Positions 22,961-33,836 of a stretch of 64,000 nucleotides of DNA are shown here, piece after piece; positions within the stretch are counted from its first letter, which is position 1; each line of letters opens with the position of its first letter. The stretch lies in assembly GCA_030549335.1 (NCBI GenBank), contig CM060195.1:24556874-24620873 (forward strand), given 5' to 3'. The stretch comes from Pontederia crassipes (Eukaryota; Streptophyta; Magnoliopsida; Commelinales; Pontederiaceae). A program made the translations under genes and the position numbers. The notes under the pieces are model-generated. The model did not search any database and was not told the origin of the DNA. It saw only the letters and a list, made by a program, of their open reading frames with translations.

Positions 22961-23645
22961 TCGAACCACAGGCACATGTGGGGAGACCCCCATCGTCGCT
23001 CACTATAGCGACTGGGAGTGGACAAGGTGCGGAATATTATATCAAAGAACCTTGCTCCGCTTCAAACCGTCGAGATACCTCTTGTCCACCAAGGGGAAGG
23101 TGGAGTTGTTCTCAAGGCTCGGCGGATGAAGGACTCAATGTTGCAGCCATCTGCAACTTGAAGATAGCGAGTTGAACCACAAGGGAACGTGGGGAGACTC
23201 CCGTCGCCCACTATGGCGACTTGGATGGACAAGGCATGGATTGTCAGATCAAAGAACCTTGTCCCGCCTCAAGACCGCCGAAACATCAGGTGATCACCAA
23301 GGAGGAGGTGGTCATGCGCTTTTCGTTCGGCAGAGGTATGGAAGACTCTATGTGGCAATCATGTGCAACATAGAGACATTGAGTCAAGCACACAAAGAGA
23401 CCTGAAGCGTCCCAGAGTATCCGTGGGAAGACTCTCGTCGCTCATCATGGCGACCCCAGGCACTCGAAGCAGACAAGCTACAAGCATCGACATCGGAGGG
23501 CTTGTGCTGTTTCAAGCCGTCGAAATTCAAGAAAGATCATCAAGGGTGAGATGGTCCCGTACTTCGTATTCGACGGAAGGGAGACCTTATGCTGCGGCCA
23601 CCCGCAACATGAAGGCATCGAGTCAAGTCATGCAGGTCGAATGAC
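22961..23645 (+). repeat. Three imperfect tandem repeats of 211-234 bp inside the LARD-like element
   Basis: Unit starts are recognisable by GTGGGGAGAC(C/T)CCC at 22978, 23189 and 23423 (the last as GTGGGAAGACTC). Each is followed by CACTATGGCGAC-like sequence, then ATCAAAGAACCTTG in the first two and a diverged equivalent in the third, then a CTCAAGACCGCCGA-like tract. Reading frames drift between units, so it is not a simple protein repeat. It may serve packaging or be a relic of coding sequence. Confidence 0.7.
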
Positions 23646-23940
23646 GAGACTCTTCATCGTGTTCTACACGACCCTGAGGCAACTCTTCTCCGCGCTATTC
23701 CCGAAGGCATACAAGAGTTGTTTCACCCCCAAAGAAGCCAAACCACACAAGTTGACGCTGCGCAAGTCGAAGAGAAGTGAAGCCAACAGAGACTTGATGG
23801 ACGGATAGTTGCTTGATGAAGTCAGACCGCACATGGCGGACTCCACTAGCGCTGCACAAGTGTTGACCTCGGATTGGACGAAGGATCAGTGAGCGAAGCA
23901 GGCCTGAGGGAGGAGTCCTCAGCGAGACCCCAAGGAGCGG

Positions 23941-24080
23941 GCATTCCTGGCGTTGTGTGATGCTGGTGAAGTCGAAGTCAAGGAAAAGAAGGCAGAATTG
24001 AACGAGACAAGCGAAATCAAGACTCAAGACGAAGGCCCCGAGGAAGCCCGGACAACGGCGTCGGGGGCGTCGCCGACTTT
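23941..24080 (+). pseudogene. Possible polyprotein C-terminal remnant reading into the polypurine tract
   Basis: One frame reads DAGEVEVKEKKAELNETSE and then DEGPEEARTTASG up to the polypurine tract without a stop. Acidic, low-complexity tails ending at the 3' LTR are common in gypsy polyproteins, so this may be what remains of one. No domain supports the idea directly. Confidence 0.35.
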
Positions 24081-24092
24081 GGTGGGGGAGAA
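24081..24092 (+). promoter_or_regulatory. Polypurine tract of the LARD-like element
   Basis: GGTGGGGGAGAA immediately before the 3' LTR; primer for plus-strand DNA synthesis. Confidence 0.85.
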
Positions 24093-24759
24093 TGTCACGG
24101 GGCGTTTCCCGTGACTCGAAGCGTGAAGCCTCGCGGCACCAGTGCCGCTCAACTTATAGTCCTCGGCCGCTTAGCGCCGAAAACATGGAACACATGCAGC
24201 CACCCCGCACTGCGTAATATTGCGGAGTACCAAGTTATCCGCCCTTAGGGCATTTATCTTGTAAGGCCGTCCTTATGAATGGCCAAGTAGGTGACGTTCT
24301 CGTAGGGTACGTCTTTTGCATCTTCAATATGTAACAAGACTCTTATACCTACGGTATACTGGGAGGAGTTCACTAGTGCCTTCCGAGGCCCAATTGTATG
24401 TTATGTTTCATCATATTTAATACAAGTAAGCTTTCCTTTAATTCTAGTGTCATGGCCTTGAGCGTGGGGTGGCAACCCACATCGGTGTCCCTTCGTGGCG
24501 TCCCGTGGTCCCTTCGTCGCCCCTTCGGACTTTAAGCGCCCAAGCGCCAACATTAGTGCCGCAACGCGCTAATGCCACGGTCTCGTGACGAGTAGTCTAA
24601 CACTCTAGTCATGTCCATGATTGAACGCCTATAAGAGCGACTCTCGGCATAGTCGTCTCGACCATAAAACTTCCGCTGCAAACTCAAAACAGGCTTGGCT
24701 AGGTGCCTATCCGCCTAGTCGCCGCACGTGGTCTAGTGTCCGAGAATGACCCCGTGACA
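24093..24759 (+). repeat. 3' LTR of the LARD-like element
   Basis: 667 bp, same length as the 5' copy and about 98% identical by eye, ending CCCGTGACA at the CTAG duplication. Confidence 0.88.
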
Positions 24760-24763
24760 CTAG

Positions 24764-25382
24764 TAGCCCTGGAATCGATCCTTGGAGCTGTCGTGTTGGC
24801 CAGGGATTTACCGTTCCGCTCCCGTCCCGAAATCGGATTGTCAAGTGCTAGTAGCCCTGAACACCGATTGATTTCGACCGAAAAAAAAAGAAACATCAGA
24901 TAATTAAATAGGAGAATGAAGGTGAATGATTATTTCTGTTTGATTGATATCATTAATTAAAAGAAAGATAATAAAATATTAATTGATTATTTTATATAAA
25001 TGATTTTATCCTTTAAATATATAGTTATATGTTTAATTTATTTAGTCAAAGATAAAAATACATATTAAATATGTCTTTCCCTTTCTTTTCATATCGATTT
25101 AGAAGTGAAAGAAAAATAAAACATCGAAGAAAAATAAAAGAAAATGAATGGGACTTTTCATTTCATTTTCCTCCAACTTAAACTCAACCATCCTCATTCC
25201 CTTTCTCTTTTTTTCGTCCTTTCACCCCCAACTAAATAGATCCTAAGAGGGACGAGGACCATGATCAAGAATATCTGTTCCATTGAAGAAGTTAGGCCCA
25301 GACTCATTTCACCAATCTCCCTCATCCGTCAATCATCGCTTTTGTCATTCTTCTTCTGAAATTGGATCATACATCGATCCGG

Positions 25383-25417
<35 letters not shown>

Positions 25418-26119
25418 AGGTTGAATTGATTGGACCGATCATAGTATATGATAATAAAATATTATAATTTAAAAGATATATTCAAGCCAAACACATATTA
25501 CATTAATTATATAAAATTACATCATAAGTTAACTTTAAAAACAAATACATATTATCATTTTTTAGCTAATAAATTTATACTAATATTTAATATAAAGATT
25601 TTATATGAAAAATGAAGCCACAATTATTGAAAAATATTGTTTTATTATAAATTAAAATGACATAAAATGAGAATAGAAATAAAAAATATGTTTTATTAAA
25701 AAATTTAATATTCATAAATTAATGAATGAAAAAATTATTTGTTAAAAATATATATAAATAAATAGTCACACATTAGTAATATTGACAAAGTTTGGTTATT
25801 AAAGTAGTGCAAAAAAGACACATATACAAGTGAATGGACCCACGTTAGAGACATCAAGAAATTGAAAACAAGGCATCCACTATAAAATGGGCAACAAGAG
25901 TAAACCATGTGCCAAAATAAATTTTGATTTGTTAAAAAGAATCTTGGTCGATTCACTTAAATCAAATTTGTCCAATTCTAGTCGATTCTCACTAATTTTA
26001 ACCAATTCTTGAATGGTTCAAAACAATTAAAAGTGGTCGGCCAATCTTCATCCCGATTTTAGAAGTGATTTTGGACCATTTTTATGATCGACCAATGATC
26101 CAACCAATCGGTCTAGTTC
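24764..26119. other. Spacer with a (TA)n microsatellite
   Basis: The first 100 bases continue the GC-rich DNA upstream of the snoRNA promoter; CTAGTAGCCCTG occurs twice, at about 24760 and 24849. Then AT-rich DNA follows, with a perfect (TA)n run at 25387-25413. The block 24905-25250 has matched A/G-rich and T/C-rich ends and could be a MITE, but no duplication was found. No gene was recognised. Confidence 0.45.
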
Positions 26120-26124
26120 GGTCT

Positions 26125-26356
26125 TGTAATGTTTTTAATTAATCGATTGGAGTTCCCTGGACGTCCCCTTCCACTATTTATAGGTGCATGCACCGTCCAA
26201 TCCACCCCTTGAACCGCGCCCCTTTCCGGCGAACGGACACATCGCTTCACCAACCATTGCCTTCTCCGACAACTGTTCCTGAGGTTGTGAGCGGTCGCGT
26301 CGCTTCGCCGGCGGTTGCTCCGGCAATCGGCTGTAACCATAGGTCATTATATAACA
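26125..26356 (-). repeat. 3' LTR of the minus-strand copia
   Basis: 232 bp; on the minus strand it starts TGTTATATAATGACC and ends AAAAACATTACA. It holds a GC-rich centre (GTCGGAGAAGGCAATGG, GCCGGCGAAGCGACG in reverse) and a TATTTATA-like TATA box ahead of it. It is shared with the 5' copy at 33610. Confidence 0.88.
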
Positions 26357-26479
26357 TCTTCCACCTGACCGTATTGGTCATGCAATTCCGACACTCCTAC
26401 TATTCGTGTAGTGCAATTTACGACTTCGATACTCTCACTATTCGTGGAGTATGGAGATGATATTTCGAAGGTCGTTATT

Positions 26480-26936
26480 CATGAAACTTCATTCCGACTC
26501 AATTATTCCTAAGTCCCATTAAATCAACATGTTTAATGAATGTTCAAGCTGCAATTCCCTTAGTAAGAGAATCAGCTAACATAGTAGGCATATAAGTTAC
26601 GGTCACTTCTTTCTTTTCTACTATATCTTGTATATAGTGATACTCGATCTCGATATGTTTTCCTTTAAAACTATTTGCTCCACTATGTATCAAGCTTATC
26701 GCAACTTGATTATCACAGTACCTCGACAGTAGTCCACTGCATAGATTGAGCTCGAATTCCTTAAGGAAACGTTTGATTCATACCGCATGAGTGATTGCCA
26801 TACTGCAGTCTATATATTCAGCTTCTTGATTCATACCCAAAAAACAGCTGCACCACCCAGCGTAAATAAGTGACCCGATGTGGATTTGCGATCATCAATA
26901 TCTCCACCAAAATCAGCATCTGAATAACCTACAGCC
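26480..26936 (-). pseudogene. copia RNase H domain, degraded
   Basis: The minus-strand translation contains GYSDADFGGDIDDRKSTSG, HLFTLGGAAVFW, EAEYIDCSMAI, RYCDNQVAISLIHSGAN and KGKHIEIEYHYI. These are the standard landmarks of copia RNase H, including its acidic residues. An in-frame stop lies in the middle. Confidence 0.82.
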
Positions 26937-27600
26937 TTAAGTGTAAGCTTGATATGTTAGTTTCAATTGTGTAGTGTCTTTCAAATATCGCATAATCCTC
27001 TTTATGGCTTCCCAATGTGCCATTCCGGGATTATTTTGAAATCTACTAACCAAGCTTACTGGATAAGCCAAATCGAGCATTGTACATAACACAGCATACA
27101 TCAAGATCCCCATTGCTTGCGCATATGGGACCTCTAATGGTTTTTGTCCTGAATTAGGACACTGACTCTTGTTGAGTCTTTTTCCTATAACGAGAGGTGT
27201 TGGTGTTGGATCGCTATTCTGCATTCCAAATCTCACTAGTATCTTGTTCATATAGTTCTTGACTCAAACTCAGTGTCCTTGAGCTTCTGTCTCAAGTAAT
27301 TTGAATTCCAAGGACATACGAAGCTTCCCCATGTCCTTCATTTCAAATTCCTTACTCAACTTTTCTTTAACTTCATTAAGCATTGTGACATCATTTTCGG
27401 CGAGCAAAATGTCATCAACATATAATGACATTAAAACAAACTTGCTCCCACTATTCTTTATGTACACACAATGATCTAATTTATTTGCGACGAAACCAAA
27501 ATAGATGACTGTCATATGAAACTTTCGGTACCATTGACGCGATGATTGTTTCAAGTCATATAATGACTTTTTTTAGCTTATAAACCATATTCTCTTGACC
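26937..27600 (-). pseudogene. copia reverse transcriptase, C-terminal half
   Basis: Frames at 27270-27554 and 26937-27251 carry FVANKLDHCVYIK, LYVDDILLAEND (the YVDD catalytic motif at about 27411-27422), KDMGKL, then IGKRLNKSQCP and AQAMGILMYAVLCTMLDLAY. A stop separates the two frames. It aligns with 12420-12930 of the plus-strand copia. Confidence 0.85.
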
Positions 27601-28671
27601 TTCCACCTGAAAATCATCAAGTTGTCGTATATATATGTCTTCATTCAACCCTCTGTTGAGGAAGGCAGTCTTAACATCCATCTAGAATAATTCCAAATCC
27701 ATATATGCCACTATCACTAAGATAATCCTGATAGATGCAAACTTAGCTACCGGAGAATACGTTTCTTAAAAGTCTATACCAGCTTGCTGAGTATAACTCT
27801 TGACAACTAATCTCGCTTTGTGCTTCTCAAGAGTACCATATAATCGGTACCTTTTCTTGAATATTGTCGACCTTCTGGCAAATCACATGTTCCCAAACTC
27901 CATTCTGATTAATAGAGTCAATTTCTTCTCCCATGGCGGCCGTCCATGATTCCTACTTAACCGAAGCCATCACTTCATTATATGAAACATGATCTATACC
28001 ATCCTCTATATCTACATTCACGGAGTAACACGAAGCCTCACATTCGTATAGAACATACTCATCAAAATGTGCAAGTCGTGTCCTGGATCTCTTGTTGCCG
28101 ATTATACTCGTGGGTTTTATGGGTCCACCCACTTCTTCCAAAAGATTTATATCTTGTATAGAATCTTCTTCCACCATTGATACCACAGAGTCGATTTCAT
28201 TATCCCCTCGGAAAATTAGAGGTTCACTATTCAATTCTTCATGCACTTGTTCCCTTTCATTTTCAAGGAATGTTGCATCGCGATTCTCAATTAACCCTTT
28301 TTTCTGTGAAAGAATCTATACCTTTTGGATTGTTGACTATATCCAATGAACCTCATGCTTACGTCCTAAAATCAAGTTTGTCCCTCAATTGATTAGGAAC
28401 TAGAACATGCGCTTTATATTCCCATTTCCGGATATGGCCTATATGAGGCTTCCTGCCATTTCACAATTCATATGGTGGTTTTTACGGACTTTGTGGGAAT
28501 TCTGTTTTGTATGTAATTTGCAGTTAATACTGCCTCTCCCCAAAAACTTTTAGGGAGGCTTGAGTGGGACAACATACACCTTATTGCATTCATCAATATT
28601 CTATTCTTTCTTTCTGCCACGCCATTCTATTGTGACGTATATGGCATTGTAATTTGTCTACTAATGCCTTC
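27601..28671 (-). pseudogene. copia integrase C-terminus to reverse transcriptase N-terminus, degraded
   Basis: Minus-strand segments include NEVMASVK, ESWTAAMGEEIDSINQNGVW near 27900-27950 and FASIRIILVIVAYMDLE near 27680-27740, the opening of reverse transcriptase. The frame at 27953-28246 is an acidic linker (SMVEEDSIQDINLLEEVGG) of the kind found between integrase and reverse transcriptase. Stops are common. Confidence 0.7.
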
Positions 28672-28970
28672 CTAAATGTAATAATCATTAAATTCTCGGG
28701 AGGTGTATTTCCCTCCTCTGTCTGTCCTTAATGTTTTAATTGGTCTTCCCAATTTCTTCTCCACTTCCATCTTATATATCTTGAATGCTTCAAAAGCATT
28801 CGACTTAATGTCCAAGGGATAGACATATGAGAATCTTAAAAAATCATTAATGAATGTGATAAAGTACTCATTATTCTTGTGTGTCACGACACTAAGAGGA
28901 CCACAAATATCAGAATGAACCAATCCTAATAATTCTTTTGACCTTATTACCCCCTAAAATGACTTTCAGT
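28672..28970 (-). pseudogene. copia integrase catalytic core fragment
   Basis: The frame 28672-28923 reads VHSDICGPLSVVTHKNNEY, FLRFSYVYPLDIKSNAFE and IKTLRTDRGGKYTSREF. The aspartates of HSDICGP and TDRGGKY are the first two residues of the integrase DDE triad. The third is not seen in an open frame. Confidence 0.85.
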
Positions 28971-29228
28971 TATTTTTTCGGTCAAACAATGTTCACAAGG
29001 CAATGTTCTTGCACTTGAAATTCTAGGAGCTAAGTTCATTCTTATGATTTGTTCCATCTTTGTTTTTCTTGGATGTCCTAATCGGTCATGCCAAAGATCA
29101 TAATTAGAATGTTGGCACACAGAATAATCAGAATTGATGTCAACATTCATTGATATATTTTCAGTCACAACAGGTAAGCAAAATAAATCATGTCCGAGAA
29201 CAAACCTCCCGACAGTAAGAACTTTCAT
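28947..29228 (-). pseudogene. copia GAG-pre-integrase zinc-binding domain
   Basis: The frame contains YDLWHDRLGHPRKTKMEQI and LPCEHCLTEKITESHF. The H-x3-H ... C-x2-C arrangement is the HHCC zinc-binding domain at the N-terminus of copia integrase. It overlaps the integrase frame by a frameshift. Confidence 0.85.
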
Positions 29229-29242
29229 GTCCTTACCTATAG

Positions 29243-29510
29243 TTACCCTACCATTATAAAACTTAACTTTAAAATCTTCTTCAGAAGTATGGGAATGGAC
29301 ACGAGATTCTGATGGATACCGGGAGCATATAACACATCATTAAGAATTAAGATGCAATCTCCCAAATCCAGCCTATAATTTCCCACACCTTCCACATCAA
29401 GGTAGGTGCTGTTACCCATGTATATTCTTTGTTTCCCCTTCTTTAATTCTTTGAAGTCAGTCATCCCATCTTTGGTCTTGGTGATATGGCGGATCGCTCC
29501 TGAATCGATC
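29243..29510 (-). pseudogene. copia protease to integrase linker
   Basis: The translation includes MTDFKELKKGKQRIYMGN and LILNDVLYAPGIHQNLVSI, the segment after the protease active site (LxDVLYAPGIxxNLVSI). The active-site DSG is not clear, though minus-strand DRFRSDPPYHQDQRWDD-like sequence precedes it. Confidence 0.75.
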
Positions 29511-29512
29511 CA

Positions 29513-30323
29513 TCATCCTATAGAGTCAGTACTTGCAGCGTTGCATTCAATGATGCCAGCGAATTCGGGCTTCTTGCCTTTCTGCCCTTTTGCCTTGGTG
29601 CAGTTGGATTTGAAATGTTCAAACTTTCCACAGGCATAACAGGCTCCACGCGGTGGCTTTTCACGTTGTCCCTTTGACTTCTTATTCGGACTAAGCTTTT
29701 TGAAACGAGTAGCATTGGCCTCATCATTGTCTTCTTCTACGTCGAAGACTTCACTTTTTCTTTTGCTATTGGCCAAGTCTTGTTCAATGGCCAATTGGGC
29801 TGGCAAATCTGTCACCGACTTAATAATTCCATTAAGTCGCAAAGTCGTGACAGCCATGTTAAAACTGGGAGGAAGGCTATTCAACAACCTGTAAGGGTTT
29901 AGGAATCATCGTACTGGCTAAGTTTTTAGCCAACACAATCATTCTATTGACACGATCTATCATATTTTCTGACTCTTTCATTTTACAAATGTTATGAGTC
30001 ATATCTAGCCTTTATAGCCATCCATAGATCATGTGTTGTTTTCTGTGATTCAAACATCCTTATCAAATTATCTTCCATATGCATTAACATGAAAGATCTT
30101 GCCTTCTTATCCTCTCTCTCTATCACTTGTCATGTGCTTTCTCGTGTGCCTCAATTTATTCTGATGTGGCATTCTCGGAAAGCACAGGACAATTATTTTC
30201 AATAACCTTATCAAGGTTATCGTGCATAAGTCCATACTTAATTTTGCGGCTCCACATATCATAATTTACGCCATTTAGGCGTTCAAGTTTTGTCAGCTCC
30301 ATTGCAAATAACTTTGAAGTCAT
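29513..30323 (-). pseudogene. copia gag with CCHC zinc knuckle
   Basis: The start codon is at 30323 (MTSKLFAMELTKLERLNG, then YDMWSRKIKYGLM). An in-frame stop follows about 45 codons on. The C-terminal frame (29513-29887) contains a knuckle CYACGKFEHFKSNC at about 29600-29641, matching C-x2-C-x4-H-x4-C. Capsid-region motifs LNSLPPSFNMAV and KSVTDLP match the sister copia at 6.6 kb. Confidence 0.85.
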
Positions 30324-31621
30324 TTTCTAAAATTGAAAGAAAGATGACAATTTTTATGAGAAGCAAAATATCTAAGATTAAATAAATAAATGCACAGATA
30401 ACACAAATGATTTATTAGGTAAAAGTTAAAATAAGAACTATGACAAAATTTGAGTCCTAAATAAATATAATTAATTTTAAGAATATTAGAATGACTAAAA
30501 AATACGAATTCAACAAATAGAATGTAAGTCTAGAAAGTTTTTTTTTAAAATACTACAGAATAATTGAAGAAAAAAAGAGGTCAATTCAAATGAATTAATC
30601 CTATCTTAGACAACTACGGTACTAAAATAGTTTAAGCCAACCAATTACTGTATGTAAAAGGAAATTAAAATTCGGCAAAGATAATAAGTTAAACTAATAC
30701 AAATGACGTATGTAAAGACAAGACAAAGATAAATAAAATATGACAGTGACCAGTGGTTGCATAAAAGAATAGTAATTTGGAAATACTGTTAAAAAAAATA
30801 AACCTTACGGTGGAGGGATAAGAATAAACCTCGTAGAGTATCAAAAGTACAAGTAAAAAATAATAATAACGTAATTATATTACTATTAAATAGGAGAAAT
30901 ATAAGTCACTGAGACCTAATCTTAAACTTATTGGTCTTACTGCAATCACAGAATAATAATAAATCACTATTTAAAGTGGTACGGGCAAGAAACCGAAAAG
31001 TAAATAATTTGATAAGTAGATATGTTAACTAAATAGCGATATTAATAATGTAGATATGTTTACTAAATAGCGATATTAATAATAATAAAAATTTCTGAAT
31101 TATTACCGCGAGAGATTTGATCTTAAGCAATAATGATAATTTAATTGCAGAAAATAACCTAAGATAAAACAAACAGTAGTTTAACAAGTCTTAAAACATG
31201 TAACGTTTTTTTTAAAAATAAAATAAAATAATCGATAACGACAGAAATGTTATGAAAGTGAATCAACAACAAAGTAAAATTATAACTACCACGATATAAA
31301 CTTAACAAACAAGAAGGTAACGAGGAATTGCAGAGATATTAAAATATAATATTCAAATAAAGTTGAACTATATCAACAGTAATCTTATCTATTAAATGGC
31401 GTGGCAGATGACGTAAGTCGGACGAGGCAGGAAATAAAAATGCGCAGCAGAAAATAATAAAAAATATGGAGCGGCTGGGATCATTAACTTAAGGGATCAA
31501 CCGTCAAGATTGGATGCTATAGTACCATACTGTTCATCTTCCTCCTCTAGTTTTATGCGCACCTGCGAACATGGGAGTTCCAATGCTTGAGAAAATTCGA
31601 CCATTTAGGCGATGATGACCG
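30324..31621 (-). other. Untranslated leader of the minus-strand copia
   Basis: AT-rich DNA between the gag start and the nested gypsy element, without open frames. A near-duplicate AGATATGTT(A/T)ACTAAATAGCG occurs at about 31018 and 31052. Leaders this long are known in plant copia elements. Nothing else is recognised. Confidence 0.55.
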
Positions 31622-31626
31622 TTGTA

Positions 31627-31965
31627 TGATAGGATCCTATTCCTTAATAATAATAAGACTAATTTATTTTCTATAACTAGGATTAGTTATTTACTTTCTA
31701 CTTTGATTAGCACTCTAGTTATTTACTTCCTAATTTGATTAGAACTCTATTTCTTTTATTTTTAGTTCTACTAGGACTTGTTTGGGTTACCCTATAAATA
31801 TGGCCCCCTTGGAACTCTTTTGAAGATATATGAGAATACAATTTTCTTTTGATAATTGCTTAGAGCAAATATCTTGGAGGCTTGACCCCCTCGAAGTGGT
31901 CTATTGAAGGCTTGATTTTCTCGAAGTGATCTAATTAGGATCCTAGTTGGACTAGGAACCTAACA
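31627..31965 (+). repeat. 5' LTR of the gag-only gypsy element
   Basis: 339 bp. It includes CCCTATAAATATGG near the middle, a plausible TATA box, and is followed by ATTGGTATCAAAGC. Confidence 0.88.
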
Positions 31966-31967
31966 AT

Positions 31968-31979
31968 TGGTATCAAAGC
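31968..31979 (+). promoter_or_regulatory. Primer binding site of the gag-only element
   Basis: TGGTATCAAAGC, one base from the initiator tRNA-Met complement TGGTATCAGAGC. Confidence 0.8.
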
Positions 31980-32187
31980 TGTTCGATCTTCATTGGACAA
32001 TTGTGATATCTCGGGTTTTTTATTGGACTAATAACCTAGTTATCTTCGCCTTCCGCTGCCATCTATCGCATCTGCTGCTGCCATTACATCGCCATTACCG
32101 CTGCTTACTAATATCAACCAATCACTATCATAACTTATTGATAGTTTATATTCATAATCTAATATTTCAAAAGTGCAGGAAAATTCT

Positions 32188-33178
32188 ATGGCTTCATAGG
32201 ATTTATCGACTTCAAATATTTTAACATTAGCCGATCATCTTACTCGAATTGAAGAACGATTTCAACGAATTTTACAAGTATTCAACGATGAAAATAAATA
32301 TCAACAAGTAAACAAGGGAAATCGCGTAGAAGATGAGCTTGCAAATATTCAACAATTAAGTACGGTTGAGGAGTATCAGACTCGTTTTGAATTATTATCA
32401 AGTCAAACTAAAAATTGGAGCGAACATCGATTGGTAAAAACTTTTTGTTGAAGGACTTCCTCCCGATCTTCAACGAGAAGTGAAAGCTCGACGGCCCATT
32501 ACTATAGTTGTTGCTATTTCTTTTGTCCGATGGGAAGAAGAACGTTTAAATGAAGAGAGACATAGATCAAGTCGACACTTGAACAAATTATTCCGAAACA
32601 CAAGTGCAATAATATTTTTATCAAAAATAGAAGAGTCCAACACTTCAGTCGAAGTTCAACAAGAAGCGAATGATATTGAAGACAATTCAATCGAAGTTCA
32701 AGCTTCAGAGTCATCTGTTGAGACATCTTTTAAACATGAGAGATCTATAATTCTACCGTCAAAGGAGGAAACAACTTCTGAAGAATCTAGTGCAAAATGC
32801 ATTGAAGAATCATATATTAATAAGGACTTATTCATGCTTATGACGGTTAACTCAGCCTCAAGAAAACTTGAAGATTGCGATACTCAGAAGGCTCAAGGTC
32901 AATTTTATTCATGCGAAAAGAATTTGATCAATTTCAAATTCTCTTTCTTCAATGAATGCAAGCTTGTTCCAATGCTACTAATGCATAGTCAAAGCTACTC
33001 TCTGAAGAAGGATCTCTATTTTACTCAAGTTATCAAGAGACATCATCCGATTAAGCATCGAAAGGAAAAGTTCTCTCACATATTTTTGCATAGCCTTGAG
33101 GACAAGGTTATTTTAAAGAGGGCGAGAATGATAGGATCCTATTTCCTAATAATAATAGGACTAATTTATTTTCTTTAA
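32188..33178 (+). pseudogene. gypsy gag of the nested gag-only element, broken
   Basis: The ATG is at 32188 with a stop three codons later (MAS then TAG). The frame then reads LADHLTRIEERFQRIL, LSTVEEYQTRFELLSSQTK and WSEHRLVKTF, the Retrotrans_gag capsid domain. A one-base excess in a T run at about 32442 shifts the frame, after which GLPPDLQREVKARRPIT and FVRWEEERLNEE continue it. The tail (32600-33120) is acidic, with VEVQQEANDIEDNSIEVQ, and runs into the 3' LTR. No zinc knuckle is seen. Confidence 0.78.
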
Positions 33179-33467
33179 CTAGGATTAGTTATTTACTTCC
33201 TACTTTGATTAGCACTCTAGTTATTTACTTCCTAGTTTGATTAGAACTCTATTTCTTTTATTTCTAGTTCTACTAGGACTTGTTTGAGTTACCCTATAAA
33301 TAGGACCCCCTTGGAACTCTTTTGAAGATATATGAGAATACAATCTTCTTTTGATAATTGCTTAGAGCAAGTATCTTGGAGGCTTGACCCCCTCGAAGTA
33401 GTCTATTGAAGACTTGATTCCCTCGAAGTGATCTAATTAGGATCCTAGTTGGACTAGGAACCTAACA
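33129..33467 (+). repeat. 3' LTR of the gag-only gypsy element
   Basis: 339 bp, same ends and length as the 5' copy, followed by the TTGTA duplication. Confidence 0.88.
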
Positions 33468-33596
33468 TTGTATCTTGTGAGGGAAAGTTCACCGGATGAA
33501 AGCAGAGATGCTGGAGGAGTCGAAAGATGATTTTTCATTCAAGTGCTCGTATAGTTCGCTTGGAAGAAGAAAACTGTTCGCACAGGAAGATTGCTC

Positions 33597-33608
33597 GCTC
33601 TGATACCA
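33597..33608 (-). promoter_or_regulatory. Primer binding site of the minus-strand copia
   Basis: TGGTATCAGAGC on the minus strand, one base from the LTR end at 33610. Confidence 0.9.
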
Positions 33609-33609
33609 A

Positions 33610-33831
33610 TGTAATATTTTTAATCAACCGATTGGAGTTCCCTGGACGGCCTCTTCCACTATTTATAGGTTTATGCACCATCCAATCCATCCCTTGAACG
33701 GCGAACGGACACATCGCTTCGCCGACCGTTGTCTTCTCCGGCAACTGTTCTTGAAGTTGCGAGCGGTCGCGCCGCTTCGCCGGCGGTTGCTCCGGCAACC
33801 GCCTGTGACCAATATAGGTCACTATATAATA
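33610..33831 (-). repeat. 5' LTR of the minus-strand copia
   Basis: 222 bp, aligned to the 3' LTR throughout but lacking about ten bases near the GC-rich centre. The outer end is TATTATATAG rather than TGTTATATAA, one or two base changes that would abolish the terminal TG. Confidence 0.88.
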
Positions 33832-33836
33832 GGTCT

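Larger units (their letters stand above)
20424..24759 (+). mobile_element. LARD-like non-autonomous gypsy-type LTR retrotransposon, young
   Basis: Two LTRs of exactly 667 bp flank a 3.0-kb interior. The ends are TGTCACGG and CCGTGACA, a perfect 8-bp inverted repeat. The target duplication is CTAG (20420-20423 and 24760-24763). A primer site and a GGTGGGGGAGAA polypurine tract are both present. By eye the LTRs differ at about 15 of 667 positions, mostly transitions, so insertion is recent for this window. The interior is GC-rich compared with the flanks but contains no recognisable gag, protease, integrase or reverse transcriptase, which fits a large retrotransposon derivative moved by proteins from a related element. 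Confidence 0.85.
31627..33467 (+). mobile_element. Small gag-only gypsy-type element (TR-GAG-like) nested in the copia leader
   Basis: Two 339-bp LTRs (TGATAGGATCC ... CCTAACA) flank an interior of only 1,163 bp. Perfect TTGTA duplications lie at 31622-31626 and 33468-33472. A primer site (TGGTATCAAAGC) and a purine-rich AAGAGGGCGAGAA before the second LTR are both present. The interior encodes a gag capsid domain and a charged tail but no protease, reverse transcriptase or integrase. This matches the published class of terminal-repeat elements with only a GAG domain. The LTRs differ at about 16 of 339 positions by eye, so it is older than the LARD-like element. Confidence 0.88.
26125..33831 (-). 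mobile_element. Copia retrotransposon, complete ends, dead coding region, one nested element
   Basis: Short LTRs at 26125-26356 and 33610-33831 flank a minus-strand copia polyprotein in the order gag, pre-integrase, integrase, reverse transcriptase, RNase H. Perfect target duplications GGTCT lie at 26120-26124 and 33832-33836. The primer site is at 33597-33608 and the polypurine tract (AGGTGGAAGA on the minus strand) adjoins 26357. A long, AT-rich leader of about 1.4 kb, excluding the nested gypsy element (31627-33467), precedes gag. Frameshifts and stops break every domain, so it is non-functional. Confidence 0.9.
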
